Below, in pieces: positions 6,329 through 7,681 of a stretch of 7,681 nt of DNA. The stretch's first letter is position 1. Each line of letters starts with the position of its first letter. The stretch comes from Pseudomonadota bacterium (lineage in GTDB: Bacteria; Pseudomonadota; Gammaproteobacteria; Burkholderiales; Burkholderiaceae_D): positions 1-7,681 of the forward strand of contig JAFECY010000115.1 in assembly GCA_018241865.1 (NCBI GenBank), read 5' to 3'. Under the pieces are notes generated by a model that saw nothing but the letters and a program-made list of their open reading frames with translations, had not been told where the DNA came from and searched no databases. A program made the translations under genes and the position numbers.

Positions 6329-7639
6329 TTAGTGGAACTGTTCTTCTTCGGTCGAACCGGTCAAGGCTTTCACGGAAGACGAACCACCCTGGATCACGGT
6401 GGTCACGTCGTCGAAGTAACCAGCACCGACTTCTTGCTGGTGCGACACGAAGGTGTAGCCTTTTTCGCGCGCTGCGAATTCCGGCTCTTGCACCATATTG
6501 GTGTAGTGCTTCATGCCTTCGCCGCGAGCGTAAGCGTGGGCGAACTGGAAGGTGTTGAACCAGTTGATATGGATACCAGCCAAGGTGATGAACTGGTACT
6601 TGTAGCCGAGTGCCGACAGATCTTCTTGGAATGCAGCGATCTGCTTGTCGTCCAAGTTTTTCTTCCAGTTGAAGGAAGGCGAGCAGTTGTAGGACAGCAG
6701 CTTGCCCGGGCAGGCAGCGTGCACAGCTTGCGCGAATTCACGAGCGAAGCCGATATCCGGCACGCCGGTTTCGCACCAAACCAAGTCAGCGTACGGTGCA
6801 TAAGCAACGCCGCGGGAGATGGCTTGCTCCAAACCGTTCTTAACGCGATAGAAACCTTCCTGGGTGCGCTCACCGGTCAGGAACGGCTTGTCGTTGGCAT
6901 CGTAGTCGGAAGTCAGCAAGTTGGCAGCTTCGGCATCGGTACGAGCCAGCACGATGGTCGATACGCCCATGACGTCGGCAGCGAAACGCGCAGCGGTCAG
7001 TTTTTCGACAGCTTCTTGGGTTGGCACCAACACTTTACCGCCCATGTGGCCGCACTTCTTCACGGCAGCCAGTTGATCTTCAAAGTGCACACCAGCAGCG
7101 CCCGAAGCGATCATATTCTTCATCAGTTCAAAGGCGTTCAATACGCCGCCGAAACCGGCTTCTGCGTCAGCAACGATCGGCAGGAAATAGTCAACGAAAC
7201 CTTCGTCGCCCGGATTGATGCCACGCGACCACTGGATTTCGTCAGCGCGCTTGAAAGTGTTGTTGATGCGGCGAACCATGGTCGGCACGGAATCGTAAGC
7301 GTACAGCGATTGATCCGGGTACATGGTTTCGGAAGTGTTGCCGTCGGCGGCGACTTGCCAGCCCGACAGATACACGGCTTCCAAGCCGGCTTTGGCTTGC
7401 TGCATGGCTTGACCAGCGGTGATCGCGCCGAAGGCGTTCACGTAGCCTTTTTTCGCGCCGCCGTTAACTTTGGCCCACAGCTTTTCAGCGCCGTTCTTGG
7501 CCAAGGTGTACTCGGGTTGCAGGCTGCCGCGCAGGCGGACGACGTCTTCAGCAGTGTAGTTACGCTTAACGCTTTTCCAGCGGGGATTTTCTGCCCAGTC
7601 TTTTTTCAATGCTGCGATTTGCTGTTCACGAGTTGCCAT
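6329..7639 (-). CDS. aceA: Isocitrate lyase AceA
   Basis: Cleaves isocitrate to glyoxylate and succinate, the first step of the glyoxylate shunt, allowing growth on acetate and fatty acids. From the start chosen here the product has 436 residues, against 434 in E. coli AceA, and aligns by eye end to end. The catalytic [11 protein letters not shown] motif is present, with the active-site cysteine at 196. Other family blocks are [10 protein letters not shown] (92-101), PDQSLY (108-113), [17 protein letters not shown] (149-165), a magnesium-site region with VHFEDQL (184-190), [10 protein letters not shown] and [11 protein letters not shown], and the C-terminus [18 protein letters not shown]. The ATG at 7639 is preferred over the in-frame ATG at 7645: AGGAG at 7651-7647 is seven bases from the first but only one base from the second. 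The gene ends in its own terminator, so it looks monocistronic. Its promoter lies mostly beyond the window, and malate synthase is not seen here. Confidence 0.96.
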   Translation of the reverse strand: MATREQQIAALKKDWAENPRWKSVKRNYTAEDVVRLRGSLQPEYTLAKNGAEKLWAKVNGGAKKGYVNAFGAITAGQAMQQAKAGLEAVYLSGWQVAADGNTSETMYPDQSLYAYDSVPTMVRRINNTFKRADEIQWSRGINPGDEGFVDYFLPIVADAEAGFGGVLNAFELMKNMIASGAAGVHFEDQLAAVKKCGHMGGKVLVPTQEAVEKLTAARFAADVMGVSTIVLARTDAEAANLLTSDYDANDKPFLTGERTQEGFYRVKNGLEQAISRGVAYAPYADLVWCETGVPDIGFAREFAQAVHAACPGKLLSYNCSPSFNWKKNLDDKQIAAFQEDLSALGYKYQFITLAGIHINWFNTFQFAHAYARGEGMKHYTNMVQEPEFAAREKGYTFVSHQQEVGAGYFDDVTTVIQGGSSSVKALTGSTEEEQFH

Positions 7640-7646
7640 GGTCATT

Positions 7647-7651
7647 CTCCT
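7647..7651 (-). promoter_or_regulatory. Ribosome-binding site of aceA
   Basis: AGGAG on the minus strand, seven bases from the ATG at 7639 and one base from the ATG at 7645. The spacing selects the downstream start, giving a protein beginning MATREQ. Further upstream, to the window end, an 8-bp palindrome TGATATCA (7665-7672) is visible but no complete promoter. Confidence 0.75.
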
Positions 7652-7681
7652 GAGATTGAACGGGTGATATCAAGTAAAAAA

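Noticed and set aside
5638..6558. 306-codon open frame on the plus strand across the FecR-domain gene, the 132-aa gene and the aceA end
   Set aside because: It reads through the aceA terminator hairpins and opposite three well-supported genes, and shows no recognisable domain or ribosome-binding site.

Overview
The window is a compact, protein-dense piece of a proteobacterial chromosome. The protein sequences and the convergent pairing of spoT with greB suggest Betaproteobacteria, order Burkholderiales, probably an Oxalobacteraceae-like organism. That placement is inference from remembered family sequences, not a search. All genes look like vertically inherited housekeeping or accessory chromosomal genes. 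I see no insertion sequence, phage gene, CRISPR array, tRNA or rRNA, and no gene-free stretch longer than 300 bases.

Layout: on the plus strand, bases 1-2235 carry the bifunctional (p)ppGpp synthetase/hydrolase SpoT, open to the left window edge and so probably 5'-truncated. Everything after it is on the minus strand. In transcription order (right to left) it reads isocitrate lyase aceA (7639-6329), a two-hairpin 3' region ending in a bidirectional intrinsic terminator (about 6320-6260), a consensus -10 box (6245-6240), an unrecognised 132-residue protein (6210-5812), an exported FecR-domain protein (5825-5145), the 23S rRNA methyltransferase rlmJ (5108-4221), a 98-base gap with a perfect 10-bp palindrome, an EAL-HDOD regulatory protein (4122-2845), and greB (2803-2246), which ends 10 bases from the end of spoT.

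Function: aceA is the first glyoxylate-shunt enzyme and is insulated as its own unit. The 132-residue protein and the FecR-domain protein overlap by 14 bases and are probably co-translated; rlmJ follows after 36 bases and may share the transcript. EAL-HDOD and greB are also closely spaced (41 bases). SpoT (making and degrading ppGpp) and GreB (acting in the RNA polymerase secondary channel) both affect transcription and face each other tail to tail with no visible terminator.

I found no convincing new multi-gene system. The points most worth a second look are the small conserved-looking 132-aa/FecR pair, the two-hairpin aceA 3' region as a possible 3'-UTR RNA, the possibly leaderless start of greB, and the palindrome upstream of the EAL-HDOD gene.
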